Shown piece by piece: positions 14,613 through 22,537 of a DNA stretch of 40,695 nucleotides. How positions within the stretch are numbered: position 1 is the stretch's first letter; each line of letters begins with the position of its first letter. Origin of the DNA: Betaproteobacteria bacterium (lineage in GTDB: Bacteria > Pseudomonadota > Gammaproteobacteria > Burkholderiales > Burkholderiaceae_C); NCBI GenBank assembly GCA_009921265.1, contig RFYV01000025.1:1-40695 (forward strand), in the 5' to 3' direction. Below the pieces are notes generated by a model. It had not been told where the DNA came from and searched no databases. It worked only from the letters and a program-made list of their open reading frames with translations. The position numbers and the translations under genes are program-made.

Positions 14613-14651
14613 AAAATAGTTCTTGCCAAGCTGGTTCGCATATGCTACTCT
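14613..14651 (+). promoter_or_regulatory. Candidate promoter sharing a 17-mer with 25247-25263
   Basis: AAAATAGTTCTTGCCAA at 14613-14629 is identical to 25247-25263, both in gene-free DNA. It contains TTGCCA (14623-14628), and 17 bp later TACTCT (14646-14651). Transcription would start almost on the ATG at 14658. The region also separates the minus-strand nuclease from the + strand genes. Confidence 0.45.
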
Positions 14652-14657
14652 ACAAGT

Positions 14658-14963
14658 ATGAAAAATCAAAACAGCAAAAAGACGTACGGAATAAAAGTCC
14701 GTTTAACCTCTGATGAATATGCAATCTTGACTGGTGGATATGTTCGCCCTCCCGCTGAGTTGGCCGATTCACCAAACGTATTTTCAGCTTACAGAAGCAG
14801 GATTAACGAGAAGGCATTGGCAAAAGTCAGTCGTGCCCTCCGCCTATCGGTCAAGTTCAAGGAGTACGGAGTGACTACCGAGAAAGCCCTGCAAGAGAAA
14901 ATCAATTCGAACAGAGCACAAAATGCCTGTAACCCCGCCTCAGAAGCTTACTGGTCAGCATAA
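14658..14963 (+). CDS. Unknown small basic protein
   Basis: A 101-residue protein from ATG 14658 (MKNQNSKKTYGIKVRLTSDE). An in-frame ATG at 14601 would run through the candidate promoter and is rejected. The KTYGIKVRLTSDEYAIL opening resembles the start of ribbon-helix-helix or mobilisation-type proteins (a positively charged strand followed by a helix), but the match is weak. As the first gene after the candidate promoter it may be an early regulator. Confidence 0.55.
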   Translation: MKNQNSKKTYGIKVRLTSDEYAILTGGYVRPPAELADSPNVFSAYRSRINEKALAKVSRALRLSVKFKEYGVTTEKALQEKINSNRAQNACNPASEAYWSA

Positions 14964-14988
14964 ATTAAACCAAGAAAGAACCAAATAA

Positions 14989-15636
14989 ATGAACAACAAA
15001 ACAACATATAATCCAAACACCCCAAAACGAATAGCGTTGAGGAATAAGCGATGGACTGCCTATTATGATAAGCACAAAGCTCCTATCCTAAAAAAGCTCT
15101 ATCGGCAAAACAGAGAGGCATCGGTGGGAACAATTAAAATCCTCGACTTCCTTCACGATGGCAACGGAGGAGGAAAAGACCTTAAGCGGAGTGTGCCTAA
15201 ATATATTCCCTATTTTGTTCGGGAAGTAATACGCCCACTAAATAATTCAGATCGCCACTCAACCGTAGATGTGCGGGTTCGTTCGAAAACCAATCAAGGC
15301 AACATATCGGCAGGAAAGACTAGCCAGATAATCCGCATACTTCAAAAACCCCTTTACGGAAGAAATCTTTCTTTCGAATATAATGGGCATAAATTGAAGT
15401 TCTCGGGTCAAAGCTTGGTGCAAGACAGCGTATCATCAAACCTAAACGAAGGGCTGGCAAACCCATCCTATTACCTTCCAATTCTACGAGACGTTGCGGA
15501 ACTGCCTTGGGTTAAGCTTGAAATCACAATAGCGAATTACACGCTAGAAGTGAACGAGAAACTCGAGATAACCTCGGGCTATACAGATAGTTGGGTTAAT
15601 AATTCGCCCAACTCGTTTGTGGAGGGCGGAGGATGA
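14989..15636 (+). CDS. Unknown protein, 215 residues
   Basis: The N-terminus is basic (MNNKTTYNPNTPKRIALRNKRW), the middle carries a short Gly-rich HDGNGGGKD and the C-terminus is beta-type. No membrane segment or catalytic motif is evident. The ATG follows CCAAGAAAGAACCAAATAA, one of several similar purine-rich leaders in this genome. The stop overlaps the next ATG, beginning a chain of translationally coupled small genes. No family recognised. Confidence 0.55.
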   Translation: MNNKTTYNPNTPKRIALRNKRWTAYYDKHKAPILKKLYRQNREASVGTIKILDFLHDGNGGGKDLKRSVPKYIPYFVREVIRPLNNSDRHSTVDVRVRSKTNQGNISAGKTSQIIRILQKPLYGRNLSFEYNGHKLKFSGQSLVQDSVSSNLNEGLANPSYYLPILRDVAELPWVKLEITIANYTLEVNEKLEITSGYTDSWVNNSPNSFVEGGG

Positions 15637-15926
15637 GAGACCACCCCTACAAGCCATCACCAGTAGGAGAGGGAGAGGGACGACTCCGCCAAAGCGAGGC
15701 GGAGCGTTCCTCTTTCGCATTGGGATATTTTATCGGACGAACCTATTGGCAGACTGATATTCCCCTAAGCCAGAACGAGCGGAAAATAAAGGATGCGGAC
15801 TCATTAGCGTATTGGGCTGGGTACGACCTAGGAGCATTTCATTGGAGGCAGGGAGAGCATAAAATAAGAAAAGATTATGCTTGCCAACCAGCTTCGGATG
15901 ATGTAGAGTATCCAAGTAATGAATGA
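15633..15926 (+). CDS. Unknown small protein
   Basis: A 97-residue protein with an aromatic middle (ALGYFIGRTYWQTDIPLSQNE, then AYWAGYDLGAFHW) that could form paired helices. It overlaps the previous gene by ATGA. A TTGCCA/TAGAGT promoter-like pair lies inside its 3' end. No family recognised. Confidence 0.5.
   Translation: MRDHPYKPSPVGEGEGRLRQSEAERSSFALGYFIGRTYWQTDIPLSQNERKIKDADSLAYWAGYDLGAFHWRQGEHKIRKDYACQPASDDVEYPSNE
15881..15909 (+). promoter_or_regulatory. Possible internal promoter, TTGCCA-17-TAGAGT
   Basis: TTGCCA (15881-15886) and TAGAGT (15904-15909) are 17 bp apart, and TTGCCAACCAGCTT matches the element at 25257 over 14 bases. It lies in coding DNA, where CTTGCCAA can arise from Leu-Ala-Lys-like codons, so support is modest. 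Confidence 0.25.
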
Positions 15927-15951
15927 AACAACCAACAACGGAGGAGCAAAA

Positions 15952-16290
15952 GTGAATGCATTAGAACAAGCTAAAGTAATTGTAAGCCAACTCGGACGAA
16001 ACAATCTTTTCGCCATCTCGGGCGGGCGGGTAATTTATCGTGAGACTGGAATCACTCTTCCAGTCAGCTACGGATATTCGGTGACTATCGACCTCGAGAA
16101 CGACCTTTACATCGTTCGTCGGGTATTCAAGCGGGGCGGGAAAGTCACTATCAAGGGAGAGGTCAAGGGAGTCTACTGTGACCAACTAGGAGAGCTTGCC
16201 TACCAAGCCCACGCATACAAGAGCTATGATTTCCCTCGTCGCTCAAGTGCTCCCCTGCAAACTTTCCCTATTCAACTGGAGGTGGCATAA
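15952..16290 (+). CDS. Conserved phage protein, unknown function
   Basis: A 112-residue protein. GTG at 15952 is preferred because GGAGGA lies about 7 nt upstream; an in-frame ATG at 15919 would add 11 residues. The sequence NLFAISGGRVIYRETG, LPVSYGYSVTIDLENDLYIVRRVF and GVYCDQLGELAYQA resembles a small phage family often placed among early genes, with alternating strands and no catalytic signature. The function of that family is unknown to me. Confidence 0.6.
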   Translation: MNALEQAKVIVSQLGRNNLFAISGGRVIYRETGITLPVSYGYSVTIDLENDLYIVRRVFKRGGKVTIKGEVKGVYCDQLGELAYQAHAYKSYDFPRRSSAPLQTFPIQLEVA

Positions 16291-16650
16291 GTGAATTATC
16301 CAATCCGATTCAAGCCAACCAAGAAGTACGTTGAGACCCTCAGCGTTGGCAATCTTACTCTCGACCCCTACGGACGGCTTTCCAAGGTGGCGAGTGTTGA
16401 CTACAAGGGGCAAGACATTAACGGCAAATCCTATGTTGGGGTTAGCCTAGCCCAAGGAAAGGGTTCGACGATTAGCCACTCCTTCAAGGAGGGAGAGCTA
16501 GTTTTGACCACAGCATTAACCGCACGCTACAACAATCAAGAGTGCCTAGATATTGGAGCAAAGCGGAAAGAGGATGATCACCTTCCCCTAGGAGTAAACA
16601 ACAATTACGTTGAGCTTTTCGGGAAGGTATTCTGGAAGGAGGGAGTATGA
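16291..16650 (+). CDS. Unknown small protein
   Basis: A 119-residue protein starting with GTG immediately after the previous stop (TAAGTG). It has beta-type segments (GNLTLDPYGRLSKVASVDYKG) and a conserved-looking VNNNYVELFGKVFW end. No membrane segment. It is coupled to the next gene by ATGA. No family recognised. Confidence 0.5.
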   Translation: MNYPIRFKPTKKYVETLSVGNLTLDPYGRLSKVASVDYKGQDINGKSYVGVSLAQGKGSTISHSFKEGELVLTTALTARYNNQECLDIGAKRKEDDHLPLGVNNNYVELFGKVFWKEGV

Positions 16651-16889
16651 CTAAACCAACCTATCAATCCCAAAAGACAAAGGATGCTCTAGGCATTCTT
16701 AGTGCTGGAGGGTATTTCAAGTCTTGCATTGAGACTTATACTTGCGAGGGCAAGAAACACAAAATGCGGTTATACGATAAGGACGGAAAGAAGGACAAGC
16801 GGTTCGGGTTCAACTCGTTCAAGCTTCTCCTACCCATCCTCGTTACAACCAGCAACCAACCCATCGGGCGGAGGTACGTAACCCTATGA
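16647..16889 (+). CDS. Unknown small basic protein
   Basis: An 80-residue, lysine-rich protein (KKHKMRLYDKDGKKDKRFGFNS) with a GGAGGGAGT ribosome binding site and ATGA overlaps at both ends. It may bind nucleic acid because of its charge; nothing more specific is visible. Confidence 0.5.
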   Translation: MTKPTYQSQKTKDALGILSAGGYFKSCIETYTCEGKKHKMRLYDKDGKKDKRFGFNSFKLLLPILVTTSNQPIGRRYVTL

Positions 16890-17095
16890 AATCAAAACAA
16901 GGATACATCAAAGTAATGAGCACATCGAGGCAAAGCTATATCAAAACCCTGCTTACCCTCGAGACCATTCTAACCGCAACGCTAAAAAAGTCCGAATATC
17001 GTGAACTGCTTGCTGGTTTGATATGGGCAAAGGCAGTCGTGACTAAAGGGCTGGACTCCTACCAGTATCGGAAACTTCTCGAGGGAGTAAAATAA
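16886..17095 (+). CDS. Unknown small helical protein
   Basis: A 69-residue protein, probably two or three helices (SYIKTLLTLETILTATLKKSEYRELLAGLIWAKAVV shows heptad-like hydrophobics). It overlaps its neighbours at both ends, shown by ATGA at 16886 and TAATG at 17093-17097. Function unknown. Confidence 0.5.
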   Translation: MKSKQGYIKVMSTSRQSYIKTLLTLETILTATLKKSEYRELLAGLIWAKAVVTKGLDSYQYRKLLEGVK

Positions 17096-17370
17096 TGTCT
17101 TGCCAAACCGCTTCGAAGGCTTATCCTCACGAAATGAAGCCAGAAAATTACCGCTCGGGAAATACCAAGATACCCATTACCTCCTTACTAGAGGGAACGA
17201 TATTTACTGCGATGTGTCTTTCCCTATCGGTAAAGGAGCATTGGGAGAATATGAATCCCAAGGAGGAGGCGAGTCTTATCATATTCCGCTTCCTAGACTC
17301 TTTATACGAGGAGACCGAAGTTCTAAAGTCTTGCCTGAAACTATACAAAGAAAAGGAGGGTTCGGTATGA
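17095..17370 (+). CDS. Unknown small protein
   Basis: A 91-residue, mostly helical, acidic protein in the coupled small-gene chain; the ATG overlaps the previous TAA and the stop overlaps the next ATG at 17367. A longer reading in another frame (17100-17582) covers the same DNA but lacks this coupling. No family recognised. Confidence 0.5.
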   Translation: MSCQTASKAYPHEMKPENYRSGNTKIPITSLLEGTIFTAMCLSLSVKEHWENMNPKEEASLIIFRFLDSLYEETEVLKSCLKLYKEKEGSV

Positions 17371-17582
17371 TTACACAAACTGAAATAGACGGAAAACTTG
17401 AGAGGCATACAGATAACTTTATAAAAAGTCTTATACCTCGAAGTATCTCGGAAACTGCGATGGGTGCGTACGCAGTATTCGAATCATCGATAGCAGTCGC
17501 AATTATGAATGCACCAGATAGCGAATTAAAGACGAAGGTTGAGTTAGCCCTAACAAAGCTTCACTCGACCTTCTGCCCCTAA
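17367..17582 (+). CDS. Unknown small helical protein
   Basis: A 71-residue protein with ATG at 17367 after AAAGGAGGGTTCGGT, a strong Shine-Dalgarno sequence (AGGAGG). The sequence (MITQTEIDGKLERHTDNFIK) is helical, with a SISETAMGAYAVFESSIAVAIMNA middle that is moderately hydrophobic. Starting here avoids a 270-bp overlap with the gene at 17095. Function unknown. Confidence 0.55.
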   Translation: MITQTEIDGKLERHTDNFIKSLIPRSISETAMGAYAVFESSIAVAIMNAPDSELKTKVELALTKLHSTFCP

Positions 17583-17602
17583 CCAAAGAAAGGAATAAGT
17601 AT

Positions 17603-18586
17603 ATGCCAGCAAATATAAATAGTATCGCATACGCCAACGAAGTGCCTTGGCACGGAATGGGCACACGAATGAAGGATAGGTTCACAAGCGAGGAAGCATT
17701 GAAGCAGGGAGGCTTAGATTGGGAAGTTGAGAAGTTAGAAATTAAGACAACATCCTCAATCGAAATCCCCTCGCATCGTGCGGTAATTCGCAAGGATACT
17801 AAGGAGGTACTCGGTGTAGTAGGCAAGGGGTATCAGATACTCCAAAACCGAGACGCATTCAGCTTCTTCGATGAAGCAATCAAGGACAGGAGTGCGATCT
17901 TTGAAACCGTGGGAGCATTGGGTAAAGGCGAGAAAGTTTGGATGCTTGCCAAGGTAGAAGGTAGCGACTTCTCCGTTCTTGGTGAAGACCAAGTTCAACC
18001 CCATCTACTCCTTTATCACGGACACGATGGGTTCACGTCTGTGACTGGAATGTTCACGCCTATTCGAGTGGTATGTCAAAACACGTTGAAGGTTGCCTTA
18101 GCCTCGAATACTGACAAAATTCGGGTTAAGCATACTGGCAACGTACAAGAAAAGCTCAAGCTCGCTGGAGCGATGCTGAGAATGACTGGTGCAATGATCG
18201 ACGAGACTAAGCCCATCTTCAAGGCACTCGCAAATCGTAGCCTCTCGGCTAGCGAATCGTCTCAGTACATAATGAAATCGCTATCGAACCGAAGTGTTAT
18301 CAAAACCCTCGAAGACGAGAGTGAACAGTTAAAGGCTAGCGTCGAGAAGGTAGAGGAACTGGTGGAAACTGGTTTGGGTTCGGATATCCGAGGTGTGCGT
18401 GGCACAGCTTGGGGAACCTACAACGCAATCACCGAGTATATCGACCATCATCGCAACCCTCGGGGTGGACAAGAGAATCGGCTCGGTAGCATATGGTTCG
18501 GTCAAGGCTCCCAAGTCAAGCAGAGGGCTTTCGTCCTAGGGGCGAAACTCTCGGGAGTAAAAATGGAGGATATGCTTATCTCCTAA
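17603..18586 (+). CDS. DUF932 phage/plasmid-like protein
   Basis: A 327-residue protein opening MPANINSIAYANEVPWHGMG, the hallmark of the DUF932 (phage/plasmid-like TIGR03299) family, with later GKGYQILQNRDAFSFFDEAI, VSVTGMFTPIRVVCQNTL-type and HTGNVQEKL segments in family order. The length is normal for the family. Its function is not established; members occur widely in phages and plasmids near early or recombination genes. A purine-rich AAAGAAAGG leader precedes the ATG. A strong hairpin follows the stop by 7 nt. Confidence 0.85.
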   Translation: MPANINSIAYANEVPWHGMGTRMKDRFTSEEALKQGGLDWEVEKLEIKTTSSIEIPSHRAVIRKDTKEVLGVVGKGYQILQNRDAFSFFDEAIKDRSAIFETVGALGKGEKVWMLAKVEGSDFSVLGEDQVQPHLLLYHGHDGFTSVTGMFTPIRVVCQNTLKVALASNTDKIRVKHTGNVQEKLKLAGAMLRMTGAMIDETKPIFKALANRSLSASESSQYIMKSLSNRSVIKTLEDESEQLKASVEKVEELVETGLGSDIRGVRGTAWGTYNAITEYIDHHRNPRGGQENRLGSIWFGQGSQVKQRAFVLGAKLSGVKMEDMLIS

Positions 18587-18593
18587 AGGATTC

Positions 18594-18618
18594 TCTGGCG
18601 GGTTCGACCCCTGCCAGA
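18594..18618 (+). other. Intergenic hairpin with T-loop-like loop (copy 1)
   Basis: TCTGGCGGG (18594-18602) pairs with CCTGCCAGA (18610-18618), nine base pairs including one G-U, around the 7-nt loop TTCGACC. The loop matches the tRNA T-loop pattern. It follows the DUF932 stop. There is no strong U-run (AACTTCTTTACT follows), so it is either a weak terminator or an RNA processing/protein-binding element. A related hairpin lies at 19833-19865. Confidence 0.65.
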
Positions 18619-18659
18619 AACTTCTTTACTATGCCAAGCCGTCATCCATAAATAAAAAT

Positions 18660-18809
18660 ATGAAACTAAATAACTCAGTCAAAACTTACTTATCAGAGAT
18701 TGGGCGAAAGGGAGGAAAGGCGAAGAGTCCTAAGAAGACCATCGCTAACCTAGCCAACGCAAAACTTAGATGGGCAAAAAGAAAGGAACTAAAGTATGAA
18801 GCAGTTTGA
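18660..18809 (+). CDS. Short basic protein (GRKGGKAKSP type)
   Basis: A 49-residue protein, one-third Lys/Arg, with SEIGRKGGKAKSPKKTIANL. The G-KGG-A-S motif is seen in many tiny phage and plasmid proteins resembling lysine-rich DNA-binding tails. It begins 73 nt after the DUF932 stop, downstream of a hairpin, and its 3' end overlaps the next gene by 14 bp. Binding to nucleic acid is inferred from charge. Confidence 0.55.
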   Translation: MKLNNSVKTYLSEIGRKGGKAKSPKKTIANLANAKLRWAKRKELKYEAV

Positions 18810-19107
18810 GTTCAAGACGAAAACCTTCACCAAAAAGTTGAAGAGACTATTCAACGGAAAACTAGCAGACGCTAGAGACTATGAGGTGGAGCGATGCAAA
18901 AACCTAGGACTGAACATTCGGTTCGAAGTCGAGGGAGTTGGTACGCAAGTATTCAAACCCGAGGATGGAGTCATCCTTAACAATAAAGCATTCGTTTCTA
19001 AAAGAGGAACCGCACCCTATAAGTTAGTGTCGTTCTTCTGGAGGACGGAGAAAAGCGATGCGGGTAATACCAAGTGCGAGCAACATCCAGAACTTGCATT
19101 TAACTAA
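18796..19107 (+). CDS. Unknown small protein before ERF
   Basis: A 103-residue basic protein (MKQFEFKTKTFTKKLKRLFN at the start) with a beta-type middle (IRFEVEGVGTQVFKPEDGVIL). Located directly upstream of the ERF annealing gene and probably co-transcribed with it, so a helper role in recombination is possible. No family recognised. Confidence 0.55.
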   Translation: MKQFEFKTKTFTKKLKRLFNGKLADARDYEVERCKNLGLNIRFEVEGVGTQVFKPEDGVILNNKAFVSKRGTAPYKLVSFFWRTEKSDAGNTKCEQHPELAFN

Positions 19108-19115
19108 AGGAGAAA

Positions 19116-19829
19116 ATGAATATGGAACTACAATCTGAAAAAACGGCAGAGCTAGTGACGGCACTAACGAAAGCCAGCGGACAAATCAAAGTGGCTAGGA
19201 AGGATTCAGAGAATCCCTTCTTTCACTCGAGGTACGCCGACCTATCGGCTATCACGGAGGCGAGCAGGGAGGCACTCATTAGTAACGACTTAGTGGTTAC
19301 TCAAAGCACCTCTATCGAGCTAAACCAGATGGTATTAGTCACAACCCTTCACCACGTTTCGGGGCAATGGATTCGTGGCTACTATCCCATCACGGCAGTA
19401 AAGGCAGACCCGCAGAGTATGGGAAGTGCTGTGACGTACGCTCGTAGGTATGCCCTAAGTGCGATGCTCGGAATCGTCTCAGAGGACGATGATGGGGAGT
19501 CAGCAATGGGTAGGACAGCACAGTCGACTCAGCAGATTAAGCAAATGGATAGGAGCGAGCCGAAGGAGGCTTACTTCTCTACATTGCCTACGGAGGAGCC
19601 AAGAGCAGTTCCCGCAGACTGGAAACAAGCGATAATTCACTTTGGAAAATCCAAGGGGAAATCGCTCGGTAGCTTGACCTCTAACTCGCTTAGATGGTGG
19701 ATTAAGGAATGGCAACCACAACCCTTCAAGGGAAAACTGAATGCTATTGATATAGCACTTCGGACAGAGTTAGATAAAGCTCAGATTGAGCTTGGACTCG
19801 CCGAAGATAAGGCACAAGAACTAGCATAA
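19116..19829 (+). CDS. erf: ERF-family single-strand annealing protein
   Basis: A 237-residue protein matching the ERF family: early ELVTALTKASGQIKVARKD, NPFFHSRYADLSAITEASRE (residues about 35-52), a central VLVTTLHHVSGQWI and MGSAVTYARRYALSAMLGI, then DDDGESA. ERF proteins anneal single-stranded DNA in phage recombination, usually beside a 5'-3' exonuclease as here. AAGGAG precedes two ATGs (19116, 19122); the second has better spacing. The C-terminus carries extra W-rich sequence (LRWWIKEWQPQPFKG) beyond the annealing core. Confidence 0.85.
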   Translation: MNMELQSEKTAELVTALTKASGQIKVARKDSENPFFHSRYADLSAITEASREALISNDLVVTQSTSIELNQMVLVTTLHHVSGQWIRGYYPITAVKADPQSMGSAVTYARRYALSAMLGIVSEDDDGESAMGRTAQSTQQIKQMDRSEPKEAYFSTLPTEEPRAVPADWKQAIIHFGKSKGKSLGSLTSNSLRWWIKEWQPQPFKGKLNAIDIALRTELDKAQIELGLAEDKAQELA

Positions 19830-19832
19830 TTA

Positions 19833-19865
19833 GCGGGGCTGGAGGTTCTACCCCTCCTGCTCTGC
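19833..19865 (+). other. Intergenic hairpin resembling a tRNA acceptor/T-arm minihelix (copy 2)
   Basis: GCGGGGC (19833-19839) pairs with GCTCTGC (19859-19865), seven pairs with two G-U. Inside, after a T-T mismatch, GGAGG pairs with CCTCC around the 7-nt loop TTCTACC. Seven plus five base pairs with a 7-nt T-like loop imitates the tRNA acceptor/T-arm half, but there is no CCA end. It starts right after the ERF stop and ends next to the ribosome binding site of the exonuclease gene. No U-run follows. Confidence 0.65.
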
Positions 19866-19877
19866 GGAAAGAAAAAT

Positions 19878-20669
19878 ATGAGTATTATTCCAGCGTCAAA
19901 ACAAGAATCGTTCGGACATTATTATGACCAGTATGGTATGGCAGTACAAGGTGGGTTACGGATGGCTAGACCTTGTAGGGCTTTTCCTAGCGTCACAACC
20001 ATTATATCCATTGCTAAAAACTACGGATTAGAACGTTACAAGCGGGAGCAATTCGCACTATCATTACTAACGACTCCTCGGATTCGTGGAGAGACTGACG
20101 AGCAGTTTATTGATCGGGCAGATGAAGGTGCTAACGAACATTCATCTAAGGCAATGGAAAAAGGTACTCACATTCATAATCTATTCGAAAACCTCGACGA
20201 GATTAAACTCAAGATCGAAGAGGAAAACGAACTAGACCAAAAGAGATGCAAGATGCTACTTGATTGGAAAGAACAAAACATTCTATCGATAGAGAAGAAA
20301 GAAAGCGTTGTTATATCTAAGGAGTACGGATTCGCAGGAAGGTTCGATACACTAGCTAGAATGAAAGACGGCACGAAGACTGGCGAGAGAGTTCTCCTAG
20401 ACCTTAAGACGTGCGTGCCGAAGGATGGCAAGATGGTTCCTTGGCCTAGCTACTGCGTACAGCTTTCAGCTTATTTAATTGCCTTGGGCGAAGACATACC
20501 TACCGCAAACATTATGTTCTCAAGTACGGAGGACTTAGCTATCGAGCTTCATCGGTGGAGTAATGAGGAAACCAAGAGAGCAAAACTAGCTTTCCTAGGA
20601 CTCGTAGCCTACTGGCAATGGAGCAATAAGTATTGGCCTCACACCGAAGGCAACACGAATGTCCCTTGA
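19878..20669 (+). CDS. PD-(D/E)XK exonuclease (RecB/Cas4-like)
   Basis: A 263-residue protein with the RecB-family order: GTHIH (residues 96-100), GFAGRFDTLA (Asp157), VLLDLKT (Asp175, Lys177) and QLSAYLIAL (Gln195, Tyr199). These are the metal-binding and catalytic residues of the fold. Beside ERF it is most likely the phage 5'-3' exonuclease generating single strands for annealing. A strong hairpin separates it from ERF; GGAAAG is the ribosome binding site. The end overlaps the replisome-organiser gene by 11 bp. Confidence 0.8.
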   Translation: MSIIPASKQESFGHYYDQYGMAVQGGLRMARPCRAFPSVTTIISIAKNYGLERYKREQFALSLLTTPRIRGETDEQFIDRADEGANEHSSKAMEKGTHIHNLFENLDEIKLKIEEENELDQKRCKMLLDWKEQNILSIEKKESVVISKEYGFAGRFDTLARMKDGTKTGERVLLDLKTCVPKDGKMVPWPSYCVQLSAYLIALGEDIPTANIMFSSTEDLAIELHRWSNEETKRAKLAFLGLVAYWQWSNKYWPHTEGNTNVP

Positions 20670-21381
20670 GGGAGGATTCTATTGGGATTGGCAAGCTTGG
20701 CGGGGCGACTCTGGAATCAAGCAACTTAGCCTAGAAGCTCGGGGGCTTTGGTTCGAGATGCTCGGCCTTATGCGGAACGTAGATAAGTACGGAGTTCTAG
20801 TAGGCTGGAATGGAGAAAGACTATCCATTTCCGCTCTTGCCAAGCTCGTACATTCAGACGAATGCAAGGTTAGGAAGTGTATCGAGGAACTAGAATGGCA
20901 CAGCATATTCTCAAGGACTGAGGAAGGAACCATCTATTGCAGACGGATGATACGTGAGAAAGAAGACAAACGAGGAACAAATACAACCCTAAACAAGATT
21001 ATAGACTATGGAACTAAGATCAAAGCTCCGCAATCTCTGTGCCGTAGGTTCTACGACTACTACAATAAAATGGACTGGCATAATAAAGCTGGAAGGGAAA
21101 TCGACTGGAGAGAAACCCTACGGCAATGGTTCGCTAAGTCACAAGAACCGACCAAGCCAAGTGAAATCAACTCCTGCTACTCACCTCCAGTAGAGTTCGA
21201 GGACTCGGTACGTGACGCTACAATGGTGTTAAATCACGCTAGGAGGGAGTCTACGGCAGTCTTGACCGTAGCCTTGGCAACATACAGCAAGGAGACAATT
21301 ATGAAGTGCCTTGAGGCTATTAAAGACAAAGAGCTAACGGATAGGGTATCTAAGATATATGTGGACAGGAACAATGCTTAG
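20659..21381 (+). CDS. Replisome-organiser-like replication protein
   Basis: A 240-residue protein whose first 110 residues (GFYWDWQAWRGDSGIKQLS, EARGLWFEMLGLM, LSISALAKLVHSDECKVRKCI, then IYCRRM) follow the winged-helix N-terminal domain of phage replication initiators of the DUF1376/replisome-organiser type. The C-terminus is helical. It would bind the origin and load host replication proteins, since no phage polymerase or helicase is in this window. It overlaps the exonuclease gene. Confidence 0.65.
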   Translation: MSLEGGFYWDWQAWRGDSGIKQLSLEARGLWFEMLGLMRNVDKYGVLVGWNGERLSISALAKLVHSDECKVRKCIEELEWHSIFSRTEEGTIYCRRMIREKEDKRGTNTTLNKIIDYGTKIKAPQSLCRRFYDYYNKMDWHNKAGREIDWRETLRQWFAKSQEPTKPSEINSCYSPPVEFEDSVRDATMVLNHARRESTAVLTVALATYSKETIMKCLEAIKDKELTDRVSKIYVDRNNA

Positions 21382-21396
21382 TCTAAGACTAATCAG

Positions 21397-21936
21397 ATGG
21401 ACGAAAAGGGCATTGACCCTAGTTTACTGCCAAGTGCGTCGTATAGAGATGACCCCAGCGAAAAGATCGACACAATCGAAGACCTCATTAGGGAAAGGAT
21501 TTATGCTTTCAATGACGAACTACCGACGACATTGGTGGGATTCAGAATGGTTGTCGAAAAGATTTACTTGTCAGCAATATCGCAATCCACTAATCATACC
21601 TCCGTGGAAAAAGCCCTTACCCAATATGTTGAAAGTTCCTTATCCGAACGAGTTTGGGAAGCAATATCACAAGTTTTGGGGAACATTGTGGACTCATCCA
21701 ATCCTAGGAAAACGGCAGATTTGTACGCTTGTGCGACTGGCTTACGACTACGTCAAGGGATTACTCTAACAGACTTAGCTAAAAAGTACGGAATCTCTAA
21801 GCAGGCTTTGGACAAGCAACTTGTTCAGCTTTGCGAAAAACTTGATCTGCCACCCCCTAGATTGATGAAGAGTCAGTTATCTAGGGAATCATATAGACTC
21901 GCTAACCATAGGAAAATAAAAGATGAAAAAAAATAA
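21397..21936 (+). CDS. HTH protein, sigma-region-4-like C-terminus
   Basis: A 179-residue protein. The C-terminal part (DLYACATGLRLRQGITLTDLAKKYGISKQALDKQLVQLCEKL) is a clear helix-turn-helix, with TLTDLAKKYGISKQALDKQL like a transposase or sigma region 4 unit. The remainder is helical with no enzyme motif. It may regulate transcription or act at the origin. It overlaps the next gene by 14 bp. Confidence 0.6.
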   Translation: MDEKGIDPSLLPSASYRDDPSEKIDTIEDLIRERIYAFNDELPTTLVGFRMVVEKIYLSAISQSTNHTSVEKALTQYVESSLSERVWEAISQVLGNIVDSSNPRKTADLYACATGLRLRQGITLTDLAKKYGISKQALDKQLVQLCEKLDLPPPRLMKSQLSRESYRLANHRKIKDEKK

Positions 21937-22537
21937 TATAGTTTGTGCTACGAGTACACAGCTACAACTCAACGGATTCAAGTTCAATCCCCTCGAACTA
22001 ATCATCGAAGGAGAGCATACCATCGAACAATGGCTAGAGGCTGGAAAGCTTTTAACTGGAATGGAGTCCTCTCTAAACTGGTGGATTGGCGATTGGTTAG
22101 TGTTCGGTGAGCATAACTACGGACAAAAGTATTCTCAAGCTGAGACAATCACTAATCATCGTCAAGACTACTTGAAGGCTTGCAACTTCGTATCGGGCAA
22201 AATACCATCGGCTAATCGAGTGTATGGACTCTCTTGGAGTCACCATCGGGAAGTATGCCCCTTGTCTCCAGAAGATCAGAAGGTATGGCTAACAAAAGCA
22301 TTGGAGCAGGAGTGGACTGTATCGGAACTGCGAGTAAATATGAGGAAAAGTCTCGCTGAGTATTCCGAGGAGGATACGTATAGTAAAAGCTTCAATCTAG
22401 TGAGTTGGACACAGGAAGGCTTGCGTTGGCTCAAACAGGAGGTCAGGAAAAACCCCATCGAGAACTGGAGTAACGAAAGGAAGGTATTGATAAAGAAAGA
22501 CCTCGAGCCAATAGTCGAGATTTACAAGTCACTATAA
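21923..22537 (+). CDS. LmbU-like DNA-binding protein
   Basis: A 204-residue protein with the repeated aromatic/His plan of LmbU-like proteins: WWIGDWLVFGEHNYGQKYSQA, a following helix, then YGLSWSHHREVCPLSPEDQKVWL and EWTVSELRVNMRKSL. Related proteins regulate transcription in actinobacteria; phage homologues have unknown roles. It forms a pair with the upstream HTH gene. The assignment comes from pattern memory and was not tested by search. Confidence 0.55.
   Translation: MKKNNIVCATSTQLQLNGFKFNPLELIIEGEHTIEQWLEAGKLLTGMESSLNWWIGDWLVFGEHNYGQKYSQAETITNHRQDYLKACNFVSGKIPSANRVYGLSWSHHREVCPLSPEDQKVWLTKALEQEWTVSELRVNMRKSLAEYSEEDTYSKSFNLVSWTQEGLRWLKQEVRKNPIENWSNERKVLIKKDLEPIVEIYKSL

Noticed and set aside
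17100-17582. 160-residue open frame across two small genes
   Set aside because: Its 5' part is out of frame with a gene showing stop/start coupling (17095-17370); only the 3' part, from ATG 17367 with AGGAGG upstream, is kept.
18594-18618. A true tRNA 3' end or attachment site
   Set aside because: The loop looks like a T-loop, but no acceptor stem, anticodon arm or CCA end follows, and no integrase gene is in the window.
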